Below are positions 23,395 to 31,954 of a stretch of 64,000 bases of DNA, piece by piece. Source of the stretch: CAWIJJ01 sp963836405 (GTDB lineage Bacteria; Acidobacteriota; Terriglobia; Bryobacterales; Bryobacteraceae); contig CAWIJL010000013.1 of assembly GCA_963836405.1 (NCBI GenBank), forward strand, positions 1-64,000, read 5' to 3'. The notes below the pieces were generated by a model that ran no database searches, was not told the origin of the DNA, and saw nothing but the letters and a program-made list of their open reading frames with translations. Position 1 is the first letter of the stretch; every line of letters begins with the position of its first letter. Position numbers and translations under genes: made by a program.

Positions 23395-25764
23395 TTATCG
23401 GTTTCCGGTAAGGCGCGCAAGGTCCGCGGCCGCCACGCTGCGGTCGTACTCCGCCCGCAACAGTTCGGCCTGCGCGCTGAACATCGAGGCCTCTGAGTCC
23501 AGCAGGACGGAGCGATTCGCAGTCCCGATCTCCGCGTTGTCGCTCGACACGCGCCGTGCCTCGGTTGTCGCGGCCACCAACTCTCTGGCCGAATTGACGC
23601 CCGTTTCCGCCCGGTTCAGCTTTCGAACCGCCTTTTCCACATCGATCCGAACGCGGTTCTTCAAGCGCGCCAGATTCTCCTCGGCCTGGGCAACCTCCGC
23701 CGACCGCTCCGATACCTGGCCGCGGCGTTTGCCGAACTCAAATATGGTCCACGTCATGTGGACTCCGAAAGCGCCATTGTTGCGCGAAAGGAAAGGCGCG
23801 CCGTTCTGATAGATGTGCTGCGCGAACGCGCCCACCTCGGGTATATATTCGGCCCGAGCCGCCCGCACCCCGGCGCGGGCTTTTTCGAGTTGATGGGCCG
23901 CGGCCTCAAGTTCGGGATTGTGCGCGAAGGCTGCGCTCACCGCCGCTTCGGCGACTAACGAAACGCCAGTAATCTCGCCATCGGGCCGCACCAACTCCAA
24001 ATCGGCATCCAAAGGCAACCCGCAGAGATCGGCCAGTTCCTCCCTCAAATCCAGGACGGCATCCTGCAACTGCCCGCGCACGTGGGTGGCCTGTGCAATT
24101 TGTGCTTGTACCTCGACCGCTTTGACCTCCAGCGACACTCCGGTCACGACCGCGTTCCGTGTTTCGCTGTTGCGCACTTCCGCCGCGCGGACCTGCGCAT
24201 CCACCGCATTCCGTCGCCGCTCGGTCGCGAGGATGGCGTAGTAGATCTCCTTCACCTTGTACGCAATCTCGTTTTCGGTGCGGCGCATCTCGGCTCGCGC
24301 GCCGGCCGCATCCGCACGGCTCACATCCACTCCCGCGCGGGTTTTGAAGTACTGCGTGATCGGTTGGGAGAGCGTGGTCGTGCTGAGGAGGAAGTTAGGT
24401 TTGCCCTGCGCCAGCGATACTCCGGAGCCGGGTATCGGCCCCACTCCGGGGTACACACCGAGGGCGCCTTGCGGGATTTCGATGTGTTGTTGTTCGGCAA
24501 TGTGCACGGAGGTCGAATCGTTGGTTAGGGCCGGGAAGAAGCCCGCGCGAGCTCCCTGAACACGCGCGTCCATTTGCCTCACCCTATCGCCGGCGATCTT
24601 GACCATCGAGTTGTGTTGCGCGGCCAGCGAGACGGCCTCATCGAGCGTCAGCTTGCGCGGTTGCGCGTGCGCGACAGAGCCGCACGCGACCAGCATCAGC
24701 ACTGCCGCTGCAATCGGCGCGACCGGTCCAGGCCGGGAACCGCGCTTGTGAATCAGAACGTAGAGAACGGGAATTACGACAAGTGTGAAAAACATAGAAC
24801 CCACCAATCCGAAGGCAATCGCGCTCCCCAGCGGCGACCACATGCTGGAACCGGAAAGAATCATCGGTGTGACGCCGACCGCCGCCGCCATCGTGGTCAG
24901 GAAGATGGGCCGCAATCTGCGTTCGCCGGCTTCAATTGCTGCCTCCTCGATGGGGACGCCTTCCTTCATGCGCTCGCGAGTGTAGTCCACCAGAATGATG
25001 GAGTTGCGCACCACGACGCCGCCCAGGCTGACGATGCCCAAGAATCCGGTGAAACCGAAGGGATTATGGGTCACCAGCAGGCCGAGCGACGCGCCCAGCA
25101 GACCGAGCGGGATCGCGGCCATGACGACGAGCGGCTCGGCCACCGAACGGAACTGAAACATGAGAATGAGATAGATCGCGATCGAACTGATGACCAGCGC
25201 GTTAACCATCTCCGGAAACGTTTCCTGCTGGTTTTCGTATTCGCCCCCATACCACACGCGATAGCCTGCCGGCAGGGGGAGTTTGTCCGTGACCGGACGA
25301 ACGCGCTTCAACACCTCGCTCGGCAGTACGCCTCCCTGCGACCAGGAGCGGACGGTAAGCGTGCGGACGCCGTTGCGGCGGACGATGCGACCGGGATCCC
25401 AGACGGGAGACACCGCGGCGATGCTGTCCAACGGCACTCGCGCGCCGGTTACGGGCGACATCACGTAAGTATTGGCGACATCGTTAAAGGTCTGGCGCCG
25501 CGTGGGCTCCAACCGCAGGGTGACGGCAACATCGCGCTCGCCTTCCCAAAACGTTGTCACCGGCGCCCCTTCGAACCCGCCCGCGAGCACCTGTCCGATG
25601 GTGGCGTTGGTGAATCCCAGACGATTGGCCACTTCCTGGCGGAGATTGACCTTCAGGCGATACGCATCTTCGCGCCAGTCGCTATGAACATCCAGAGTTC
25701 CCGGAGTGCGCAGGAGCATTTGGCTCACCTGATCGCCCCAGTGCCGCAGCACGGCCTTGGTCAT
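23395..25764 (-). CDS. RND pump C-terminal part fused in frame to a TolC-type outer-membrane factor
   Basis: 789 residues from ATG 25764. Residues about 1-345 are the C-terminal half of an RND transporter (periplasmic loop, then spans such as NALVISSIAIYLILMFQF and FGLVGSMFFTLVVIPVLYVL). There is no stop; after KRGSRPGP comes a hydrophobic VAPIAAAVLMLVACGSVAHA with a signal-peptidase-like AHA site, then a complete TolC-family channel (LTLDEAVSLAAQHNSMVKI ... DLARLTGN). Normally these are separate genes. It could be a true fusion with a membrane-spanning joint, or a channel gene whose start overlaps the pump 3' end. The true 5' part of the pump is in two other frames. Confidence 0.8.
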   Translation of the reverse strand: MTKAVLRHWGDQVSQMLLRTPGTLDVHSDWREDAYRLKVNLRQEVANRLGFTNATIGQVLAGGFEGAPVTTFWEGERDVAVTLRLEPTRRQTFNDVANTYVMSPVTGARVPLDSIAAVSPVWDPGRIVRRNGVRTLTVRSWSQGGVLPSEVLKRVRPVTDKLPLPAGYRVWYGGEYENQQETFPEMVNALVISSIAIYLILMFQFRSVAEPLVVMAAIPLGLLGASLGLLVTHNPFGFTGFLGIVSLGGVVVRNSIILVDYTRERMKEGVPIEEAAIEAGERRLRPIFLTTMAAAVGVTPMILSGSSMWSPLGSAIAFGLVGSMFFTLVVIPVLYVLIHKRGSRPGPVAPIAAAVLMLVACGSVAHAQPRKLTLDEAVSLAAQHNSMVKIAGDRVRQMDARVQGARAGFFPALTNDSTSVHIAEQQHIEIPQGALGVYPGVGPIPGSGVSLAQGKPNFLLSTTTLSQPITQYFKTRAGVDVSRADAAGARAEMRRTENEIAYKVKEIYYAILATERRRNAVDAQVRAAEVRNSETRNAVVTGVSLEVKAVEVQAQIAQATHVRGQLQDAVLDLREELADLCGLPLDADLELVRPDGEITGVSLVAEAAVSAAFAHNPELEAAAHQLEKARAGVRAARAEYIPEVGAFAQHIYQNGAPFLSRNNGAFGVHMTWTIFEFGKRRGQVSERSAEVAQAEENLARLKNRVRIDVEKAVRKLNRAETGVNSARELVAATTEARRVSSDNAEIGTANRSVLLDSEASMFSAQAELLRAEYDRSVAAADLARLTGNR

Positions 25765-25767
25765 CGC

Positions 25768-26377
25768 CGGTAAGGCGAACCTCGAGGGCGGCCTCCTGTA
25801 CCGGACCTTGCTGCAGTTCGCTGAGGAACACACGCGCTTCCGGAGCCGCCTGCGCGAGGCGTGGACGGAGCTTTTCCACCAGCTTCGGCGTGACTTCCGC
25901 CGACTCGGTCGAGACAAGCATCTGTGCGTAGTTCTTGTCCGGCAACTGGGGATTGACGTTGTAGTAGAACCGCGGAAAGCTCGACCCGACGAACGCGGTG
26001 AAGTTGACAACTTCCTTCTCGTGACTCAGCACGTCCTCGATGCGCTTTACCGCGGCCTCGGTCGCTTCCACCTTCCAGCCTTCCGGAAGCCAGACGTCGA
26101 TCACGAACTGGTCGCGCTCGGCGAACGGGAAGAAACGCTCCGGAACGATGTGGAGCACGAATGCGCCCGCCGCCACAGCGACTACGCCGAATGCGACCGC
26201 GACAGCCTTCCACCGCATCGCGACTGCAATCACGCGGTTGTAGATCGCCTGCATGATTTCGAGAGGCCCGCGCCGCTTCTTGGCCGAGCTGTCTTCCGGA
26301 TTGTGGAGGCCCTTGCGGATGAAAAACTGACTCAACATCGGAGTCAGCAGCATGGCCACGATGAACGATGTAGCCAA
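25768..26377 (-). pseudogene. RND pump, middle segment in a shifted frame
   Basis: Continues the same pump: ATSFIVAMLLTPMLSQFF (TM6 end), a cytoplasmic linker, next span WKAVAVAFGVVAVAAGAFVL, PERFFPFAERDQFVIDVWLP and the second periplasmic loop up to EVRLTGDD. At both ends the frame changes by one extra base (near 26376 in GCTTGGC and near 25770 in GACCAAGG). Joining the three frames gives a normal RND sequence, so this is one gene with two frameshifts. Confidence 0.8.
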
Positions 26378-27791
26378 GCGCGATCGCCACCGTCAAGGGC
26401 AGCGCGCGGATGAACTCACCGGTGGCGCCCGAAAGCAGAAGGAAGGGCAGGAACGAACAGATGATGGTCAGGGTTGCCGTGAGCACGGGAATCGCAAGTT
26501 CGGTCGCGCTGCGCCAAGCGGCCTCCTCTCGAGCTATGCCGTGATCGAGAAGTTCGATGTAGTTATCCGCGATCACGATGGCGTCGTCCACCACCATCCC
26601 AAGCACCACAATCAAGGCGGCGATCGACACCTGGTGCAGCTCGATGCCAAAGGCGTTGAGCACGCCGAAGGTGGCCGAAATCGTCACCGGAATCGCCACG
26701 GCGGAAACCAGCGCCACACGGAACGGCAGCAGCAACATCGTGACCAGGATCACCGAGGCGATGGAGATCCCAAACTCGTGGATAAAACTCTTCACGCGTT
26801 CCGCGACGACTGTGGGCTGGTCGGCAACGAAATCAATCTTCAGGTCGGGGGGCAAAAGCGGACGCAGGGCATCCAGTGAAGCGTGAAGCTCCTTGCCGAA
26901 GTCCACGATGTTGTTGCCTTCCTGCATCTCCACCGAGAGCAGCATCGCCCGTTCGCCTCTGGACCGCGCATATTGCGTTGGGTCCTTGTAGACGCGGTCC
27001 ACATTGGCCAGGTCGCCGATGTAGACCGGCTGTCCGGTGCGCGAGACATCGATCATCACGCGCCGGATCTGCTGCTCACCCTCGAAGGCGCCCGTGGTCT
27101 GAATGGGCGGTTTTCCGTGTGCGGTCGGCACCGCTCCGGCGTAGTGCACCATATTGCGGCCTTCGAGCGCCTTATAGACCTTCTCCGGTGTTACGGAGTA
27201 TTGCGCCAGGCGGCTGAGGGAACTCGAGATGTCAATCTCCTCCTTCTGCTCGCCGATGCGCTTGACCTTGGAAACGGACCGGATGCGGCGGATTGACGAC
27301 TCGATTCGCTGAGCATAATCTTTCAGCTCGCGATAGCCGTAGTGGTCGCCATGAATTGCCAGCAGCACCGCGACCGTGTCGCCGAAGTCGTAATCGACGA
27401 TCGGGCCTTCTACGCCGTCCGGGAGATCCGTCTTCTTCAACTCCGCCATGTCGAGACGCAGCTTGGACCAGAACTTTTCCGTATCCTGAAGGTTGTCTTC
27501 CAAATTGAGGTTGATGAACATGACCCCGTTCATGCTTGTCGAGTATGTCTTTTCCCGCCGCACGCCCTCGATTTTGAAGAGACGCTGTTCGACTTTCTGA
27601 GTGACCTGATTCTCGACCTCCGCGGCCGATGCGCCCGGATAGAAGGCAGCCACGATTCCGATGCGGACGTGAATCTTCGGATCCTCCCGCCGGGGCATAC
27701 GCAGCAAGGCATACACGCCGGAGGCGACCAACATGATCGTTAGTGCAACGGTGACCTGCGGGTAACGCAGCGATGCCTTAACGGGATTCAT
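26376..27791 (-). CDS. RND efflux transporter, N-terminal part (frameshifted)
   Basis: Starts MNPVKASLRYPQVTVALTIML and reads as the first half of a HAE/CusA-style RND pump: first span, periplasmic domain (EDPKIHVRIGIVAAFYPGASA), then spans 2-5 including DDAIVIADNYIELLDHG, which corresponds to the proton-relay helix 4. In this frame homology ends near 26376; the raw frame runs on to 25761 as nonsense. The ATG overlaps the membrane-fusion protein stop by 4 bp. Probably exports lipophilic compounds or metals; substrate unknown. Whether the pump is functional depends on whether the shifts are real. Confidence 0.88.
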
Positions 27792-28993
27792 CGGGCGCCT
27801 CCCGCGATCTCCACCATGCTGCCCTCACGGACTTTCTGCTGGCCTACCACGACTATCTGCTCGTCCCCTTGCAGGCCGGAGTGGATTTCGACTTCATTAC
27901 CAATGGGCGTGCCGACCTCGACTCTGCGCCCGTAGACCCGCTTACGGTCCGGGGAGTACATATAAACGTTTGGCGCGCCCTGTGCATCGGGCACTACTGC
28001 CTCGGCCGGTATGGTGAGCGCCCGGATCTTCGCGGGCCCGAGGATCCGGGCTTCGGCAACCATACCGGCCAGCAGCACCGGTCCAGGGTTGGGAACGAGG
28101 ATCTTTACCGTGTAAGTGCGTGAGGTGGGTTCGCTGGCGACGCCGATAATGGCAACTCTTCCTTCGAAGCATCGGCCCCCGAGGGAAGGCACGGTGATCT
28201 CCGCGGCGGCGCCTCGCCGGACTTTCGCGATTTCCGCTTCGGGAACTCCCACCCGAATCTTGACCGGGTTCAGTTCCACGATCGAGAAGACCGGCATTCC
28301 GGCGGCGACTGTCTGGCCGGGGTCAACCCTGCGCATCGATACGTTTCCGGAGATCGGCGCGAGAAGTCGCGTGTCGTCCAACCGCTTTTGTTCCTCGGCA
28401 GCCTGAGCGTGTGCCGCTTGTGCCTGCGCGGCCGCCGTAGCGATGTCTTCCTTGCGCGTGCCCTCTCGAGCCATCTCGTAACGCTCTTCCGAGGCGTTAT
28501 AGGCCGCTTCGATCTTCTGAAAGTCGTTCGGAGGCAGGCTTTTTCGTTCCACCAGAAACTTCATCCGCTTGTATTCGTCCTGCCAGCGTTCGAAGTCGAT
28601 GCGTGCCTGCTCCAGTTCCTGTTTCCGGAGACCGGCATCGGCCTTCCGCGAGGCGGACTGTGCCGCCTCCTTCTGCGCTGTCGCCGCGTTGAAGGCATTC
28701 CGGTAATCGGTCGGTTCGATCTCCGCCAGCAACTGTCCCTGGCTCACGTGCTGGCCCTCTTCGACCAGCACCCGGACCACGCGGCCGCTGACCTGGAAGG
28801 CCACATCGGCCGTTTCCGAACCTTCGACTGAGCCACTGGCGCTGACCGATTCGGTGCGCTCCACGACGGCTGGAGTTCGGACCTGAACGGGCACGGCAGT
28901 CTGCTCAGAAGCAGCTTTGGTTTCGTGCACGCACGATGTCAGAATCGTCAAGCACGCAACCGTAATCAGAGCGAAAAGATGTTTCTTCAGCAT
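27788..28993 (-). CDS. RND-type membrane-fusion (periplasmic adaptor) lipoprotein
   Basis: 401 residues. Signal peptide ending in the lipobox LTSC, so it is probably anchored by lipid. Then a biotinyl-lipoyl half (GRVVRVLVEEGQHVSQGQLLAEI), a long alpha-helical hairpin (about 115-215, Ala/Glu-rich), the second lipoyl half (LLAPISGNVSMRRVDPGQ), and a beta-barrel region. It links the inner-membrane pump to the TolC-type channel. Its ATG overlaps the TetR stop (ATGCTGA) and its stop overlaps the pump start, making a coupled tetR-mfp-rnd unit. Confidence 0.93.
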   Translation of the reverse strand: MLKKHLFALITVACLTILTSCVHETKAASEQTAVPVQVRTPAVVERTESVSASGSVEGSETADVAFQVSGRVVRVLVEEGQHVSQGQLLAEIEPTDYRNAFNAATAQKEAAQSASRKADAGLRKQELEQARIDFERWQDEYKRMKFLVERKSLPPNDFQKIEAAYNASEERYEMAREGTRKEDIATAAAQAQAAHAQAAEEQKRLDDTRLLAPISGNVSMRRVDPGQTVAAGMPVFSIVELNPVKIRVGVPEAEIAKVRRGAAAEITVPSLGGRCFEGRVAIIGVASEPTSRTYTVKILVPNPGPVLLAGMVAEARILGPAKIRALTIPAEAVVPDAQGAPNVYMYSPDRKRVYGRRVEVGTPIGNEVEIHSGLQGDEQIVVVGQQKVREGSMVEIAGGAR

Positions 28994-29616
28994 TGCAATT
29001 GTCCTAGATGGGAAAGTTGGGAAGTAGTCATGCGATCGAATACCAGCGCGGCCGCGTCAGCATAGAGGTGCTCCCGTTCGGGATCGGTATCGACGGCGAG
29101 AATGCCCAGTCCGAGTGCCGCCGCCAATAGAACGAGCACCACGATCTCCGGCTGCTCCGCGGCAACTTCGCCGTTCGCGCAAAGGAAGCGGCCCACGGAA
29201 GCGGAGTAAGTTTCAAGTTCCAGCCGAAGCAGTTCCGCGAGATGCGTCCTGACGGAACGATCTCTAAAAGCCCTGCGGCTGAATTCCATCCGGAGCGCGA
29301 TGAAATCTTTGAGGCGCCATTGATTCGCGAACCAATTCCGTACTGCGGCGATCCGTTCCACCGGTTCGGACTCCAGTTGGAGAATGTCGTCCAGGGCCTT
29401 TGGCCGGCGCCGGTCGATGACGGCGAGGAATACCTGATCTTTGGTGTCGAAGTTCGAGTAGAAGGCGCCGCGGGAATAACCTGCCATCTCGCTGATCTCC
29501 TCCACTGACGCATCGTCGAAGCCTCTCCGAACGAACAACCTCTCGGCTGCTTCGATCAGACGCAGACGCGTCATCTCTTTGCTCTCCTCGCGCGTGAGTC
29601 GTTTCCGTGCCTTCAT
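28987..29616 (-). CDS. TetR-family regulator of the efflux operon
   Basis: 209 residues. The N-terminal TetR helix-turn-helix is clear: RLIEAAERLFVRRGFDDASVEEI, then AGYSRGAFYSNFDTKDQVFLAV. The C-terminal ligand domain is variable and helical. First gene of the string; the stop overlaps the adaptor start. By family behaviour it probably represses its own operon until a pump substrate binds. Unusually for this set-up, a candidate sigma-54 promoter and activator palindrome lie upstream, so control may be dual. Confidence 0.9.
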   Translation of the reverse strand: MKARKRLTREESKEMTRLRLIEAAERLFVRRGFDDASVEEISEMAGYSRGAFYSNFDTKDQVFLAVIDRRRPKALDDILQLESEPVERIAAVRNWFANQWRLKDFIALRMEFSRRAFRDRSVRTHLAELLRLELETYSASVGRFLCANGEVAAEQPEIVVLVLLAAALGLGILAVDTDPEREHLYADAAALVFDRMTTSQLSHLGQLQC

Positions 29617-29672
29617 TGCGATCTACTTATGAATGTCGATACTGACTTGCATCCCGATGTCGAACAAGAATT

Positions 29673-29688
29673 GGCATTCGGCTGGCCA
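29673..29688 (-). promoter_or_regulatory. Candidate sigma-54 promoter of the TetR-efflux string
   Basis: Minus strand TGGCCAGCCGAATGCC; predicted start near 29662, leader about 46 nt. Same TGGCCA-N7-ATGC pattern as the xfp promoter. Confidence 0.5.
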
Positions 29689-29763
29689 TTCGCCGCGACT
29701 TTGGGAGCTATTGAAAACACGCCGGTTGTCTCTCGGTTCTGAATCCGCCAGCCCAGTTCGTCA

Positions 29764-29800
29764 CTTCGGCAGCGGCAAGTGCCGATGTCCCGTGCCGAAG
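29764..29800. promoter_or_regulatory. Candidate activator palindrome upstream of TetR
   Basis: CTTCGGCA-N21-TGCCGAAG with an inner GGCAAGTGCCG core, 77-113 bp upstream of the -24 box. Confidence 0.5.
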
Positions 29801-29869
29801 TTCGGCGCGATGACGCGATCAGCGTCGCAGCAGAAGAGAAAGGCGCCGCCATGGTTGCCTCCGTACGCC

Positions 29870-30725
29870 TCACCGCGATGCCCGGAGCTGCTCGATGTAT
29901 TGCCGGACGAAGGCAAATTCGACCGCGGCCTTTTCCAGTTGTTATGCCTTCGCGGCGTGTCACCGGTTGATCCACCAGAGTCGATCCCAGAATCAGACTC
30001 GCCTTGACATAGCCCGAATCCAGCAGTAGCGCCGCGCGTGCCAATTTCTCCGCCTCCGCCAGTCGATTCAGCCGGGCCTGCGCTGATGCAAGATTGCAGA
30101 GGTTGCGCGGATCGGGGCCGCCAATCTGGATCGCACGTGCCGACTCCGCCATTGACTCCTCTAGCCGGCCAAGTCGAAAGAACTGCACGGCGAGGTCTGT
30201 GAGCGCCTCGGCGAACTCCGGAGAGATGCGGATGGCCTTCTGCAGTTCGCTCGCCGCATCGCTGAACTTTCCGGCCTCCGACAAACGCAGCGCTCTCTGA
30301 AATGCCTGCACCGCCTTTTTGCGGGGTGGATACATCAGTTGCTTCGCCGACACGGTCGCCGCTCCTTCACCAGCACCGTTGGATTCCCGTTCCGGCAGAC
30401 GAACCTCCAGCTTGGGCATGTGCTCGTGAATGGTGACGAATTGCTGGCACACGGTCAGGCCGAAGCCCCTGGGGACACGCAATGCGTAATCTTTCGCCGG
30501 AACGTCGCGAAACTCGAAGCTGCCGTCGCCGCGGACCTCCGCTCGAGAAGACTCCGCGTGAGTTGAAATCCCCTCCAGGATCACGATCAGACCCTGAGTC
30601 GATTCGCCAGCCGGCGAGTTTAGCCGGCCCCGCGTCACTGGAATTTGCGCTGCCATCGAAAATGAGGACCCAATGAAAACAAACATACTTAGCAGGGACA
30701 GTGTCCGGGTACACCTCTTACGCAT
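29870..30725 (-). CDS. Exported TPR protein, frameshifted near its C-terminus
   Basis: Signal peptide (LSLLSMFVFIGSSFSMAA), an N-terminal beta-sandwich like a carboxypeptidase-regulatory domain (GLIVILEGISTHAE, DVPAKDYALRVPRG), then TPR helices (KKAVQAFQRALRLSEAGKF, SPEFAEALTDLAVQFFRLGR, and more). In the long frame the sequence becomes nonsense after about residue 260. One base shift near 29945 gives the natural end LEKAAVEFAFVRQYIEQLRAS and a stop at 29870. It lies 47 bp after the Clp-like gene with AAGGAG before its ATG, so it belongs to the EBP2-Clp unit. Confidence 0.78.
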
Positions 30726-30772
30726 GGAAAGTCTCCTTAGATAAAGTTCGGCGGGCGCGAGGTCCGGGCGGG

Positions 30773-31849
30773 TCAGGCCGCCTGGCTGGCAACGCCCCAG
30801 GCTTGCTCAGCCTGGGTCTCACGCGAGAACCGCAGGCTGGGCGCACCTTGAGGATGGCTGACGCGGATGTGATCGCCGCGACGGATCTGTCCGCTCGCCA
30901 TAAGGTTCGAGAGCGGGTGCACGAGCAGGCGCTCGATCGCGCGTTTGAGGGGCCTCGCCCCGTAGCGCACGTCCGTGCCCTCCGCAACCAGGAAGTCCTT
31001 CGCGCTCTCCGTCACGGTCAGAAAGAACCGATTGTCGCGCGCCGCAGCGCGGATCCGCTCCTGCACGAGACCTAATTCGATTTCGACGATTCGGCGCAAC
31101 TCCGGCGTGCCAAGCGACCGAAAGACGACGATGTGGTCCAGCCGGTTGATGAACTCCGGGGTAAACCGGCGCCTGGCAGCCGCGACACCCGCGCTGGCGA
31201 TCTTGCCGTTCAACTTCTTCTTGCCGGCATCGTCTCCCGAACCAGCTACGTGAAACCCCAGGCGGGGCGCCTCCATAGCGCTCATCTCGGCGGCGCCGAG
31301 ATTGCTGGTCATGAAGATCATGGCTTGGGAAAAATCGACCCGCCGGTTGTCCCCCAGGGTAAGGGTGCCTTTGTCCAGGATGCCCAGCAACAGATTCCAG
31401 AGTGTATCGCTGGCCTTTTCAATCTCATCGAAGAGCAGGAAGCTGAGCTTGAGCTCTTCGGTGTGATGCCGGTCGAGGGCTTCCTGGCTGAGCAGCGCGT
31501 GTGTTTCGCGGTGGCCGAGATATCCGGGAGGCGAACCGATCAGCTTTGCGATCTCGTGGCTGTGTTGGTACTCCGCGCAATCGATTTTGACCACCCCACC
31601 AGGGGCGTTGCGCAGCGCTTCGCCGGTCGCCTCCACAACGCGAGTTTTTCCGGAGCCGGTCGGTCCCAGGAACAAAAAGTTCCCTACCGGCCTGCCGGCA
31701 GGAGACATCCCAGTCCGAAACCCCTGATAGGCTTCGACTATTTTGCTAATGGCGTCATCCTGTCCGATCACAAGCTGGCGCAGCCTGGTCTCCAGGGCCT
31801 CTGCTTCCCGTCCCTTTTGGTTGGGGTCGAGTAATTGTATTCGACTCAT
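30773..31849 (-). CDS. Single-domain Clp/Hsp100-type AAA+ ATPase
   Basis: 358 residues. AAA+ core with Walker A LGPTGSGKTRVVEA, pore-region GSPPGYLGHRE, Walker B LLFDEIEKA, sensor 1 MTSNLGA and a C-terminal D2-small domain with sensor 2 GARPLKRAIER. It matches the second ATPase domain of ClpB/ClpA-type proteins but lacks the N-domain and first ATPase. No ClpP-binding tripeptide loop is evident, so unfoldase/disaggregase activity is likelier than proteolysis. Start 31849 has AAAGGAG at good distance. It follows EBP2 by 105 bp and may be its partner or client-handling factor; role inferred. Confidence 0.85.
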   Translation of the reverse strand: MSRIQLLDPNQKGREAEALETRLRQLVIGQDDAISKIVEAYQGFRTGMSPAGRPVGNFLFLGPTGSGKTRVVEATGEALRNAPGGVVKIDCAEYQHSHEIAKLIGSPPGYLGHRETHALLSQEALDRHHTEELKLSFLLFDEIEKASDTLWNLLLGILDKGTLTLGDNRRVDFSQAMIFMTSNLGAAEMSAMEAPRLGFHVAGSGDDAGKKKLNGKIASAGVAAARRRFTPEFINRLDHIVVFRSLGTPELRRIVEIELGLVQERIRAAARDNRFFLTVTESAKDFLVAEGTDVRYGARPLKRAIERLLVHPLSNLMASGQIRRGDHIRVSHPQGAPSLRFSRETQAEQAWGVASQAA

Positions 31850-31954
31850 GACGTTGTCTCCTTTCCTTTCTCTGGCGGCCTTGCGAGTGAGTCCGCAAAT
31901 GGGCACACCTCGGGCGCGCCAACTGCCCGGTGCTGAATGCAGGTTCCGATTTGC

